Origin: Neisseria sicca
GTDB taxonomy: Bacteria > Pseudomonadota > Gammaproteobacteria > Burkholderiales > Neisseriaceae
Length of the DNA: 64,000 nucleotides
Direction of reading: 5' to 3'
NCBI RefSeq assembly: GCF_017753665.1
Contig: NZ_CP072524.1
Location: forward strand, 620,001-684,000
The position numbers and the translations under genes were made by a program. This document shows positions 41,700 to 50,620 of this stretch, in pieces. Position 1 is the first letter of the stretch. Each line of letters opens with the position of its first letter. Under the pieces are notes generated by a model, which worked only from the letters and a program-made list of their open reading frames with translations, ran no database searches and was not told the origin of the DNA.

Positions 41700-42349
41700 A
41701 TCGGTGCGGGTATGTTGTTTGTAACCAAGTTTGTAGAGGCCGTTTTTCTTTGTCCAGCGGGCATCTTTATCTTTACTCGGTGTGGTTTGGCCGCTGACTT
41801 GTCCCTCCTCATCAACTTCTATGGCCTGACGCTGTTTGCTGCCGGCGGTCTGAATAATGGTGGCGTCAATGACGGCGGCGGATGCTTTCTCTATTTTTAG
41901 GCCTTTTTCGGTCAGTTGGCAGTTAATCAGTTCCGGCAATTCGGACAGGGTGTCGTCTTGCGCCGTCGGTTGCGGTAACGGCATAAGGTGCTGTAATCGG
42001 GGATGCTCAACTCGTCAAAACGGCAAAACAGGTTGAAATCGATGCGGGTGATGAGGCTGTGTTCGAGTTCGGGATTGGAGAGGCTGTGCCATTGTCCGAG
42101 CAGGACGGCTTTGAACATGGACAACAGGGGATAGGCGGGACGGTCGCGGTGGTCTCGGAGATAACGGGTTCTTTGACGGTTCAGGTACTGTTCGATCGGT
42201 TGCCAATCAATCACCTGATCCAACTTCAATAGAGGGAAGCGGTCGATGTGTTTGGCAATCACGGCTTGGGCGGTTTGCCGGAAGAAGGTGCTCATGGAAA
42301 ATCCTCTAAATGTCTTGGTGGGAGTTTAGGGGGATTTTGCAAAGATCTC
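41700..42349 (-). pseudogene. IS1106-type transposase, 3' truncated and frameshifted, copy 2
   Basis: Starts at 42295 with MSTFFRQTAQAVIAKHIDRF and has an intact terminal repeat upstream (to 42349). The frame breaks near 41975, where one base is missing relative to copy 1 (TTGCGCCGTCGG against TTGCGCCAGCCAGT), then resumes and ends at 41700 after KLGYKQHTRTD, where unrelated sequence takes over. It has the 5' end that copy 1 lacks, while copy 1 has the 3' end that this one lacks; both point the same way. Confidence 0.85.
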
Positions 42350-42469
42350 GGTGTATAGGAAGGAATTTGGCGGTAAAGTATTTGCGATATTCCTTATGCT
42401 TTTATCAAATTGCTGTTCAGAGCTGCTATGGAGCGTTTTGATGTTGATTGGCATATCGCTTTGCAGCCA

Positions 42470-42517
42470 TTTTGTCATTGCGCGATGACAAAACGATAGC
42501 GAAATAGTGACAAAATG
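42470..42517. promoter_or_regulatory. Operator-like palindrome cluster
   Basis: TTTTGTCAT-TGCGCG-ATGACAAAA (42470-42493) is a perfect 9-bp inverted repeat, followed one and a half turns later by a third half-site, TGACAAAATG. The adjacent gene that it once regulated is not evident. Confidence 0.35.
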
Positions 42518-42694
42518 TGCGCGAGATTATAACGCCGTGTAAAAAATAAGATCTAAAATTTGGTCTTTTTCACTTTATTTTTACATATTTATGCGATAAA
42601 TTGAAATATTAAAATCAACTAATTGATTTTGAGCGATTATACAATTTACATTTTTCTATAATATAGAAACAACCCTTTTAAAACAGAATTACAT

Positions 42695-42737
42695 AAAAGG
42701 TCGTCTGAAAATCGGTTTTCCGGTTTTCAGACGACCT
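42695..42737. terminator. Uptake-sequence hairpin
   Basis: AAAAGGTCGTCTGAAAA / TTTTCAGACGACCTGTT in the host dialect. No gene ends near it. Confidence 0.6.
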
Positions 42738-42835
42738 GTTTATTTTATATATCGCAAGTTGACCCAAATTGAGAGCCCGACAGCCTTCTGCATTGATGCA
42801 TAATACTGAACATGATCTTGCACGTTCTACTTATT

Positions 42836-42942
42836 TATAGTGGATTAAATTTAAACCAGTACGGCGTTGCCTCGCCTTGCCGTACTATTTGTACTGTCTG
42901 CGGCTTCGTCGCCTTGTCTTGATTTAAATTTAATCCACTATA
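42836..42942. repeat. Correia repeat (107 bp)
   Basis: Full-length: TATAGTGGATTAAATTTAAA to TTTAAATTTAATCCACTATA. Same orientation as the copy at 10841. Confidence 0.95.
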
Positions 42943-43131
42943 TAAACAAAAAGGGTAAGTTTAAGCCGGTTCTGGTTTCGGTTTCGTTACCTTGTCCTGA
43001 TTTAATCCTAATCTATCCCATATAATCTTAGATTGATTTCGAATAGGAAAATACATTTGCACCAAAATTGTTTCAATGTAAAACCATTTAAGCAGAAAGT
43101 TTTAGGATGCTTACTTGTGAAGTTGAGGCAA

Positions 43132-43295
43132 ATGAAAGCTACTTGGGTTATCATTGAAAATCATAAAAAGCAGTTGCAGAGCAGTTGGGAAAGTTGTCGT
43201 GTTTAGATTTTGGGAGTGAGACAGTGAGTTATACAGCTTCACCAAACACAGCTAACTATCTTTTTTTATCAATTTTAACGCGTTATCTAGGATAG
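43132..43295 (+). pseudogene. Possible frameshifted gene remnant upstream of hsdR
   Basis: An ATG at 43132 opens MKATWVIIENHKKQLQ; after a frame change near 43180 a second frame continues as LGKLSCLDFGSETVSYTASPNTANYLFLS and ends at TAG 43293-43295, 5 bp before hsdR. The close spacing to hsdR suggests a former operon member. No family recognised. Confidence 0.25.
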
Positions 43296-43300
43296 TATTT

Positions 43301-46144
43301 ATGAGCAAACAGGTAACCTACAACCAACACCCCGAGCAGCAAGCCCGCGACATCATCGATCAAAAATTGGAGCAGGCAGGCTGGGCGATACAGTCGGTGA
43401 ACCACTTTAATCCCAATAGCAATTTGGGTGTGGCAGTGCGTGAATATCCTACCGACAGCGGGCCGGTAGATTATCTGTTATTTGTTGATCGAGAGCCGGT
43501 TGCCATTATTGAGGCTAAAGAAGAAAACTTTGGTCATAAGCTCAATACGGTTGAAGAGCAAAGCGCGCGCTATGCCGACAGCAAACTCAAACATATTCCG
43601 CAAGCGGATATTGCTTTTTTATATGAAAGCACGGGTGTGATTACCCGTTTTACCAACCGCAACGATCCCGCCCCGCGTGCCCGTGAAGTATTCAACTTTC
43701 ACCGCCCCGAAACGCTACAAAAATGGGCAAGCGAAGGCAAAAACACCCTGCGCGCCAAACTCAAGGCTATACCGCCACTCAATCCTAACCATCTGTCTGC
43801 GGCGGCGTTAGGATTGCGCGATTGCCAATTAACCGCCATCGAAAATATGCAAGATTCCTTGGCAAAAGATTTACCGCGCGCCTTGATTCAAATGGCCACA
43901 GGTGCAGGCAAAACTTATACCGCCATCAGCATTATGTATCGTTTGCTCAAATACACAGGCAAACGCCGCATCTTGTTTTTAGTCGATACCGTCAATTTGG
44001 GCGAACAGGCCGAGCAGGAAATGTTAGTTTTTACCCCGTCTGACGACAACCGCAAATTTACTGAACTCTACAACGCTCAAGTGATTAAATCGCCGCACAT
44101 TCCCAACGGCGTAGAAGTCTGCATTTGTACCATTCAGCGCATGTATTCGCTATTAAAAGGGGAAGAGCTGTCGATACCGGATGACAGCATGGAATTGGAA
44201 GAATGGGAAAACCGCTTAAAAGAACCATTGCCTGTTGCCTATCAACCGGATCTGCCACCCGAATTTTTTGATTTTATTTTTATCGACGAATGCCATCGCT
44301 CCATTTACAACCTGTGGCGGCAAGTGTTGGATTATTTTGATGCTTATCTGATCGGCTTAACGGCCACACCGGACAACCGCACTTTTGGTTTTTTCAATCA
44401 AAATGTCGTCAGCGAATACAGCCACGAGCAAGCCGTTGCCGATGGCGTAAACGTAGGCAATGAAGTCTATCTGATCAATACCAAAATCAGCCTGGATGGC
44501 GGCAAATTCAAAGCCGAAGAGCTGGTCGAACACCGCGAACGCACCACACGCCGTAAACGCTGGCAGCAACAAGATAGCGATGAGGCCTATACCGCCAAGC
44601 AACTCGACAGGGATGTTGTCAATCCAAGCCAAATCCGCACCATTATTCGGACGTTCCGCGACCAATTGCCGGTGATATTCCCAAATCGTCAAGAAGTGCC
44701 CAAAACCTTGATTTTTGCCAAAAACGACAGCCACGCCGACGACATCATCAAAATGGTGCGGGAAGAGTTCGGGCAAGGCAACGAATTTTGCAAAAAAATC
44801 ACTTACAAAGCCAAAGACGATATTGTGGGTGAAAACGGCGAAATCATCGAACAAGGCGAAGAACCCAAAACCGTCTTAGCGAATTTCCGCAACAGCTACA
44901 ACCCGCGCATTGCCGTTACCGTCGATATGATTGCCACGGGAACCGATGTCCGCCCGCTCGAATGCCTGCTGTTTATGCGCGATGTCAAAAGCCGCAACTA
45001 TTTCGAACAGATGAAAGGGCGCGGCACACGCACGCTTGATAAAGAGGGCTTGCAAAAAGTCAGCCCTTCCGCATCTTCAGCCAAAACCCATTATGTGATT
45101 GTCGATGCCATCGGTGTAACCAAATCCCTCAAAACGGCAAGCCAGCAATTAGACACCAAGCGTTCCGTCAGCTTCTCCGAATTGTGCAAAGCCGTCGTCT
45201 TCGGCGGCGCATTTGATAGCGACAGCATTAGCTCATTGGCGGCACGCCTTGCCCGTTTAAACAAACAGCTTGATGACGAACAACAGCAGCAAATCACCGC
45301 CATTACTGGCGGCGTCCCATTACCGCAATTGGTCAAAGACCTGTTTCACGCCATCAACACCGACGAAATCCATCGGGCAGCTTGCGAGCAAGAAGGCATT
45401 TCCATTGATGAGATGCCGTCTGAAAAAACCGTTTTACAGATACAAAAACAACGCGTCAAAGCCGCCGCACGTCCGCTTTCCATGGAACTCATCACCACAT
45501 TGGACGAAATCCGCAAACAAAACGAGCAGAAAATTGATGCCGAGATTGATGAAGTCATCCACGCAGGCTGGGCGGAAAATGATGAAACCCTGACCCAAGA
45601 TTTTGCCGAATGGATACGCAGCAACAAAGACGAAATTACCGCCTTGCAGATTTTCTATAATCAGCCTTATCAACGCCAAACCTTAAGCCTAGCGATGATT
45701 AAAGAGCTGGCAGCCGCCATTAAAAAAGCCAAACCGAAATTGGCATTTAGTCACATCTGGCAGGCGTACGCGCGTTTGGATAACGTCAGCGAACAGGTAG
45801 AAAGCGAACTCACCGCCTTAGTCAGCCTTGTTCGCCGAGTGATTGGCATTGATGACAAAATCACGCCGTTTACCAAAACCGTGCGTAAAAACTTCCAAAC
45901 ATGGACGTTTGAACACAACCGCCGCGCCGACAAACCGCTGACCAAAGAGCAAATACGATGGCTGACCATGATTCGCGACCACATCATCACTTCCTTTGTC
46001 ATCGAAGAAAACGACTTTGAACTTACTCCGTTCAACCAACACGGCGGCTTAGGGCAGGCTTATGATGTATTGAGTGAAATTGCGGCCAACGACCAAGACT
46101 TTAACACCCTATTAGACGAGATTAACCGACAATGGACAGCATAA
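43301..46144 (+). CDS. hsdR: Type I restriction enzyme, R (endonuclease/translocase) subunit
   Basis: 947 residues. The N-terminal PD-(D/E)xK nuclease region shows VDYLLFVDREPVAIIEAKEE (about residues 49-68). The DEAD-like motor follows: Walker A QMATGAGKTYTA (about 199-210), Walker B box FIFIDECHRS, LIGLTATP, and the C-terminal helicase lobe with VDMIATGTDVRPLECLLFMR and QMKGRGTRT. The C terminus carries the helical region that binds the methylase. It cleaves unmodified DNA away from the recognition site after translocation. An AT-dialect uptake sequence lies in the coding region (45413-45424). The end overlaps hsdS by 13 nt. Confidence 0.96.
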   Translation: MSKQVTYNQHPEQQARDIIDQKLEQAGWAIQSVNHFNPNSNLGVAVREYPTDSGPVDYLLFVDREPVAIIEAKEENFGHKLNTVEEQSARYADSKLKHIPQADIAFLYESTGVITRFTNRNDPAPRAREVFNFHRPETLQKWASEGKNTLRAKLKAIPPLNPNHLSAAALGLRDCQLTAIENMQDSLAKDLPRALIQMATGAGKTYTAISIMYRLLKYTGKRRILFLVDTVNLGEQAEQEMLVFTPSDDNRKFTELYNAQVIKSPHIPNGVEVCICTIQRMYSLLKGEELSIPDDSMELEEWENRLKEPLPVAYQPDLPPEFFDFIFIDECHRSIYNLWRQVLDYFDAYLIGLTATPDNRTFGFFNQNVVSEYSHEQAVADGVNVGNEVYLINTKISLDGGKFKAEELVEHRERTTRRKRWQQQDSDEAYTAKQLDRDVVNPSQIRTIIRTFRDQLPVIFPNRQEVPKTLIFAKNDSHADDIIKMVREEFGQGNEFCKKITYKAKDDIVGENGEIIEQGEEPKTVLANFRNSYNPRIAVTVDMIATGTDVRPLECLLFMRDVKSRNYFEQMKGRGTRTLDKEGLQKVSPSASSAKTHYVIVDAIGVTKSLKTASQQLDTKRSVSFSELCKAVVFGGAFDSDSISSLAARLARLNKQLDDEQQQQITAITGGVPLPQLVKDLFHAINTDEIHRAACEQEGISIDEMPSEKTVLQIQKQRVKAAARPLSMELITTLDEIRKQNEQKIDAEIDEVIHAGWAENDETLTQDFAEWIRSNKDEITALQIFYNQPYQRQTLSLAMIKELAAAIKKAKPKLAFSHIWQAYARLDNVSEQVESELTALVSLVRRVIGIDDKITPFTKTVRKNFQTWTFEHNRRADKPLTKEQIRWLTMIRDHIITSFVIEENDFELTPFNQHGGLGQAYDVLSEIAANDQDFNTLLDEINRQWTA

Positions 46145-47532
46145 AAATAACCACAGAACAGCAGTTGCCAGAAGGGTGGGAATACGTTCCTTTTAATATG
46201 TTTTTTAATGTCGTATCTATAAGTGATAAAAAAATCTCTCAAAAAGAATATCTTGATAACGGGAAATACCCTGTAATTGATCAGGGAAATTTATTTATTG
46301 GTGGATATTCAAACGATGAAAGTTTGATCTTAAAAATAAGCAGTCCTGTAATAGTCTTTGGCGATCATACAAAATGTTTTAAATACGTTTCTTTTCCATT
46401 CGTTGCTGGTGCTGATGGAATCAAAGTTTTAGAGCCCCAAAATGGTATCTATCCTAAATATGCTTATTATTATTGTTTATCAATAGATTTGACTGATCGA
46501 GGCTACTCTCGCCATTTTGCGTTTTTAAAAAAATGCCAATTTTTAATAGCCCCTATTGAAACCCAACAAGCCATCGTCAATAAAATCGAAAACCTGTTTG
46601 ACGAAATCAACGAAGGCATAGGTCGTCTGAAAACCGCAGCGCAACAAATTCAACAATACCGCCAATCCCTGCTCAAAAACGCCTTTAACGGCGAGCTCAC
46701 CAAAGAATGGCGCAGCAAGCACGCAGATACCTTGCCGTCTGAAAACGAACTGCTCACCCAAATTCAGACGACCCGCGAAAAACACCACGCCCAACAGCTT
46801 GCTGACTGGCAAACAGCCGTCAGCCAATGGGAACAAAATGGAAAAGAAGGGAAAAAACCGAGCAAGCCCAAAGCACCGACACAAGCGGTCAAGTTTGAAG
46901 AAAATTTTGCAGATTTGCCGAGGGGGTGGGGGGTAGTGAAATTAGACAAAATTGTGAAATATATTACTGATGGGGATCATCAAGCACCACCAAAATCATC
47001 TAATGGCATTCCGTTTATCACTATTTCTAACATTGATAAAAAAGATTTCAGCATTAATTTTTTTGATACTTTTTTTGTTAACGAGGATTATTACAATCAA
47101 ATATCCGAGTTAAGAAAACCAAAAAAAGGTGATATTTTATATACTGTTACAGGTAGTTTTGGTATTCCGGTAATGGTGAATTTTGATAAAAAATTCTGTT
47201 TCCAGCGGCATATTGGTCTAATCTCACCCTTAGAGCAAATATCTGCTCAAAGATGGTTATTTTATATTTTGCAGAGTCCACAAGTCTTTAAGCAAGCTGA
47301 ACAATTATCAACTGGAACAGCTCAAAAAACAGTTGCATTATCTAGTTTGAGAAATTTTGAGATTCCATATTGCTCTCTAGTAGAACAAACCCAAATCGTT
47401 GCCATTTTAGAAAGCAAACTCACCGCCTGCGACCAACTTGCCGCCGAACTTGCCAAACAACTCAAACAAGCCGAGCTGCTCAAACAGGCCGTCTTAAAAG
47501 CGGCTTTTTCAGGTAATCTTTTGAATAAATAA
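46132..47532 (+). CDS. hsdS: Type I restriction-modification specificity subunit
   Basis: 466 residues with two target-recognition domains, each opening with a similar motif (LPEGWEYVPF near residue 14; LPRGWGVVKL near 262), and two conserved helical spacers (IETQQAIVNKIENLFDEI..., EQTQIVAILESKLTACDQLA...). It sets the sequence methylated and restricted. The first recognition domain and the second one are AT-rich compared with the spacer, typical of exchange of these parts. The spacer encodes GRLKT from an exact uptake sequence (46620-46631). Located between hsdR and hsdM, an unusual order. Confidence 0.95.
   Translation: MDSIKITTEQQLPEGWEYVPFNMFFNVVSISDKKISQKEYLDNGKYPVIDQGNLFIGGYSNDESLILKISSPVIVFGDHTKCFKYVSFPFVAGADGIKVLEPQNGIYPKYAYYYCLSIDLTDRGYSRHFAFLKKCQFLIAPIETQQAIVNKIENLFDEINEGIGRLKTAAQQIQQYRQSLLKNAFNGELTKEWRSKHADTLPSENELLTQIQTTREKHHAQQLADWQTAVSQWEQNGKEGKKPSKPKAPTQAVKFEENFADLPRGWGVVKLDKIVKYITDGDHQAPPKSSNGIPFITISNIDKKDFSINFFDTFFVNEDYYNQISELRKPKKGDILYTVTGSFGIPVMVNFDKKFCFQRHIGLISPLEQISAQRWLFYILQSPQVFKQAEQLSTGTAQKTVALSSLRNFEIPYCSLVEQTQIVAILESKLTACDQLAAELAKQLKQAELLKQAVLKAAFSGNLLNK
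46620..46631 (+). other. Uptake sequence inside the hsdS spacer
   Basis: Exact AGGTCGTCTGAA between the two recognition domains; two near-matches follow (TTGCCGTCTGAA at about 46734 and TTCAGACGACCC at about 46764). This is the constant part of hsdS. Confidence 0.8.
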
Positions 47533-47550
47533 ATTAAAGAGAAAACGAAT

Positions 47551-49047
47551 ATGACCACAACGCAAAACCACACTTCAAATGCCATCGTCCAAAAGGTTTG
47601 GAGTTTCTGCCATATGCTGCGCGATGACGGCGTGAGCTACGGCGACTATTTGGAACAAATTACTTATCTGATTTTTTTGAAAATGGCGTTTGAATACAGC
47701 CAGCCACCCTACAATCGTGATGTCGGCATTCCGGAAGAATACAACTGGCAAAGTCTGACCGATCGCACGGGCGCGGAATTGGAAAGTCATTATCTCGCTT
47801 TGTTGCGCGATTTAAGTATGCGCAAAGGCTTGCTTGGTCAAATCTTTGCCAAGGCGCAAAACAAAATCCAAGACCCTGCCAAATTATCCCGTTTGGTGGC
47901 GATGATTGATGAAACCAAATGGACGCGCTTGGGTGTGGATGTAAAAGGCGATATTTACGAAGGCATTTTGGAAAAAAATGCCGAAGATACCAAATCCGGC
48001 GCGGGGCAATACTTTACGCCGCGTGCTTTGATTCAAGCAATTGTCGAATGCGTCCGCCCGCAGCCGGATACTCTGATTGCCGACCCGGCAGCAGGCACCG
48101 GCGGCTTTTTATTGGCGGCATACAGCTATTTGGAAAAACACGCCAATCTAAACACCGACCAAAAAGAGCGGTTAAAAAAAGGGACGTTTTTCGGCAATGA
48201 AATCGTCGCCAATACCCGCCGTTTGTGTTTGATGAACCTGTTTTTACACGGCATCGGCGAAATGGACGGCGATAGCCCGATCAGCTCCGATGACTCCTTG
48301 GTTGCGCCAAGCGCACGCAAAGTGGACTTGGTTTTAGCCAATCCGCCATTCGGCAAAAAAAGCAGCATGACCATTACCAATGCCGAAGGTGAAGCCGAAA
48401 CCGAAGATTTTGTCTATAACCGCCAAGACTTTTGGGCAACCACTTCCAACAAGCAAGTTAATTTCTTGCAGCATATTTACACTATGCTCAAAAACAACGG
48501 GCGGGCTGCCGTGGTCGTACCCGATAATGTGCTGTTTGAAGGCGGCGCAGGCGAAACCGTGCGTAAGAAACTATTGCAGATGACAGATTTGCATACGATT
48601 TTGCGTTTGCCAACAGGTATTTTCTACGCCCAAGGCGTGAAAGCAAATGTGTTGTTCTTTGATAACCGCCCCGCACAGGAAAAAGCCGTTACCCATGAAG
48701 TCTGGGTGTATGACTACCGCACCAACGTGCATCATACGCTGAAGAAAAAACCGATGCAGTTGGCGGATTTGCAGGATTTCATTACCTGCTATTGCCCCGA
48801 AGACCGTTCAAAGCGCGCAGAAACCTATCATGCCGAAAACAATCCCGACGGACGCTGGCGTAAATTTGGTATCGATGAAATCAATCAGCGCGAAAAAACC
48901 AGCTTGGATATTTTCTGGCTGAAAGACCATTCTTTAACCGACTTGGACAATCTGCCCGCCCCCGATATTTTAGCCGATGAAATCATTGAAAATATCGAAG
49001 CGGCTTTGATGAGTTTTCGAAGCGTTGCCGAGCAGTTGGCGGATTAG
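47551..49047 (+). CDS. hsdM: Type I restriction-modification DNA methyltransferase subunit
   Basis: 498 residues, N6-adenine methylase. The N-terminal helical domain (1-150) contacts HsdS; the catalytic domain has the SAM-binding DPAAGTGGFLLAAY (about residues 174-187) and the active-site NPPF in LVLANPPFGKKSS (about 262-274). With HsdS it forms the modification enzyme, and with HsdR the restriction complex. It starts 18 nt after hsdS. Normal size, no disruption. Confidence 0.96.
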   Translation: MTTTQNHTSNAIVQKVWSFCHMLRDDGVSYGDYLEQITYLIFLKMAFEYSQPPYNRDVGIPEEYNWQSLTDRTGAELESHYLALLRDLSMRKGLLGQIFAKAQNKIQDPAKLSRLVAMIDETKWTRLGVDVKGDIYEGILEKNAEDTKSGAGQYFTPRALIQAIVECVRPQPDTLIADPAAGTGGFLLAAYSYLEKHANLNTDQKERLKKGTFFGNEIVANTRRLCLMNLFLHGIGEMDGDSPISSDDSLVAPSARKVDLVLANPPFGKKSSMTITNAEGEAETEDFVYNRQDFWATTSNKQVNFLQHIYTMLKNNGRAAVVVPDNVLFEGGAGETVRKKLLQMTDLHTILRLPTGIFYAQGVKANVLFFDNRPAQEKAVTHEVWVYDYRTNVHHTLKKKPMQLADLQDFITCYCPEDRSKRAETYHAENNPDGRWRKFGIDEINQREKTSLDIFWLKDHSLTDLDNLPAPDILADEIIENIEAALMSFRSVAEQLAD

Positions 49048-49135
49048 TCAGACCATCAATTAATAGACTAAGGCAACTGCCGAATCTCATTACAACTTCA
49101 ATGATTTTGTGAATTAGCTTGCTAAGTAGAGGTAT

Positions 49136-49182
49136 AAAAGGTCGTCTGAAAATCGGTTTTACCGATTTTCAGACGACCTTTT
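49136..49182 (+). terminator. Uptake-sequence hairpin terminator of the hsd operon
   Basis: AAAAGGTCGTCTGAAAATCGG and CCGATTTTCAGACGACCTTTTCC pair as an extended stem, host dialect. The gap 49048-49375 holds only this hairpin and AT-rich sequence upstream of the next gene. Confidence 0.85.
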
Positions 49183-49375
49183 CCTTGTGTGTCGCAAATC
49201 AGGTATAACTTAGCTTGCACATACCCGTTTAAAAATAAGGTTATCTCATCCTTCTGAACCGCATGGCTACAAACTGTTTGACACAATTATCCAAAAGATA
49301 TAATATTTCTTATATATGATTTTTATTATATATTTTTATTTTTAGATGAATCACTCTCAAACAAGGAGCAATTAA

Positions 49376-49570
49376 ATGAAACGTAATTTAGGTACTTTGG
49401 ATCGCACTCTCCGTATTATCATTGGAGTAGCCTTAATCGCCGCCGCTGCAACAGGTCAAATCGGCTGGTGGGGTTGGTTGGGCATCATCCCGCTGGCTAC
49501 CGCCTTGATAGGAAGCTGCGCGTTGTATAGCTTATTGGGCATCAATACCTGCCACATCAACAAAAAATAA
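49376..49570 (+). CDS. DUF2892-type small membrane protein
   Basis: 64 residues: an N-terminal KRNLGTLDRTLRIIIGVALI motif, two transmembrane segments and the loop GSCALYSLLGINTC. This is the membrane module found at the C terminus of rhodanese proteins such as YgaP, here as a stand-alone gene. AAGGAGCAA precedes the ATG. The rhodanese gene starts 12 nt downstream, so they are one operon. Probably involved in sulfide, sulfane or thiocyanate handling at the inner membrane. Confidence 0.88.
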   Translation: MKRNLGTLDRTLRIIIGVALIAAAATGQIGWWGWLGIIPLATALIGSCALYSLLGINTCHINKK

Positions 49571-49582
49571 AGAAGGCAAAAT

Positions 49583-50104
49583 ATGAGTAAAGAAGGACAA
49601 CTTCCACGAATTACTCCTGCTAAAGCAGCAGCGAAAATCCGTGAAGGCGCGATAGCGGCAGACATTCGCAGCCAAGCAGAATATCGGGGTGGGCATATCG
49701 GCGGCGCATTGTCCCTACCACCGGAGCGGCATCGCGACAAACTGCCCGACAACGCTGCGCCCTGTCTGATTTTTTATTGCTTGGGTGGCAAACGCACGGC
49801 GCAGGCAGAAGCAGCATTGGTGGAACTTGGTCGGGGACGCGAGTGCTACATTCTTGAAGGCGGTTTACAGGCATGGAAAGCTGCCGGTCTCCCCATAGTT
49901 GCCGAACACGCCGCGCCGGACATCATGCGGCAGGTGCAAACCATCGCGGGCGGGTTGGTTCTGTTCGGCGTGTTGGCAGGTTGGCTGGTGTCGCCTTGGT
50001 TTTATCTGATAGATGCGGTAGTTGGCGCAGGCCTGTTGACAGCCGGTTTAACCGGATTCTGCGGCATGGCACGACTGCTGGCTAAAATGCCATGGAACCG
50101 TTAA
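49583..50104 (+). CDS. Rhodanese with membrane DUF2892 tail (YgaP-like)
   Basis: 173 residues. The rhodanese domain (about 10-105) has the active Cys in LIFYCLGGKRTAQAE (near residue 72), and the C-terminal part has two transmembrane segments with GAGLLTAGLTGFCGMARLL, the DUF2892 module. Resembles E. coli YgaP, a membrane sulfurtransferase that takes persulfide sulfur. In this operon the DUF2892 gene upstream is a second copy of the tail module. Likely regulated by the ArsR-family gene that follows. Confidence 0.9.
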   Translation: MSKEGQLPRITPAKAAAKIREGAIAADIRSQAEYRGGHIGGALSLPPERHRDKLPDNAAPCLIFYCLGGKRTAQAEAALVELGRGRECYILEGGLQAWKAAGLPIVAEHAAPDIMRQVQTIAGGLVLFGVLAGWLVSPWFYLIDAVVGAGLLTAGLTGFCGMARLLAKMPWNR

Positions 50105-50183
50105 ACAGAGGTCGTCTGAAAGTTGCCGCTGCGGCAGTTATGACTGATAATGCGACCTTCACATTTGCCGAAAAGGGCAAACC

Positions 50184-50486
50184 ATGACCACTGCCGATAA
50201 TCAACCGCCCTACGAAGAAGCCACCGCTTTCCTTAAGCTACTGGCAAACCCCAATCGCCTCGCCGTACTGTGTAAGCTGCACGAAAGACCGCACAATGTA
50301 ACCGAATTGGCTGAATCATCCGGTCTCCCTCAAGCGGCGATGTCCAGTCAATTAGCCCTGTTGCGCGAGGCCGGATTGGTGTCTTTTGAAGTGAACCACC
50401 GAGAGCGGCAATATTACATTGCCGATTCACGAGTTAACGAGATGATACAGCTGCTGTATTCTCTTTTCTGTGCAGGAAAAGATTGA
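50184..50486 (+). CDS. ArsR-family repressor, YgaV/BigR-like
   Basis: 100 residues with a winged helix-turn-helix (NVTELAESSGLPQAAMSSQLALLREAGLVSFEV). Two cysteines, in LAVLCKL (about 29-35) and near the C-terminal FCAGKD, sit at positions equivalent to those of YgaV and BigR, which sense sulfide and persulfides by forming a di- or polysulfide bond. It is downstream of the rhodanese genes. It lacks the classical CVC metal box of ArsR itself. Auto-regulation of the operon is likely but inferred. Confidence 0.85.
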   Translation: MTTADNQPPYEEATAFLKLLANPNRLAVLCKLHERPHNVTELAESSGLPQAAMSSQLALLREAGLVSFEVNHRERQYYIADSRVNEMIQLLYSLFCAGKD

Positions 50487-50532
50487 AATATGGTTGTACC
50501 ACCTTGGAGAGACTATTCGGAAAAATTAAGCT

Positions 50533-50568
50533 AAAAGGTCGTCTGAAAATTTTTCAGACGACCTTTTT
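50533..50568. terminator. Uptake-sequence hairpin terminator
   Basis: AAAAGGTCGTCTGAAAA followed almost directly by TTTTTCAGACGACCTTTTTG, a nearly loopless stem. It ends the YgaV-like operon. Confidence 0.85.
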
Positions 50569-50620
50569 GTTGTGTTTAGTAATCTACCCTTTGCACTATT
50601 GCCTAATGCCTAATGAACCT

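Larger units (their letters stand above)
42350..43131. other. Gene-free, AT-rich region with repeats
   Basis: About 780 bp without a convincing gene. It contains a palindrome cluster (42470-42517), an uptake-sequence hairpin (42695-42737), a Correia repeat (42836-42942) and a fragment near 42985-43025 (CCTTGTCCTGATTTAATCC) that looks like the end of another decayed Correia repeat. Confidence 0.6.

Noticed and set aside
44376..44384. AAGTGCGGT-type site in hsdR as evidence for a Haemophilus origin of the restriction system
   Set aside because: A single 9-base match in 2.8 kb is compatible with chance, and no second site or flanking pair was seen there.
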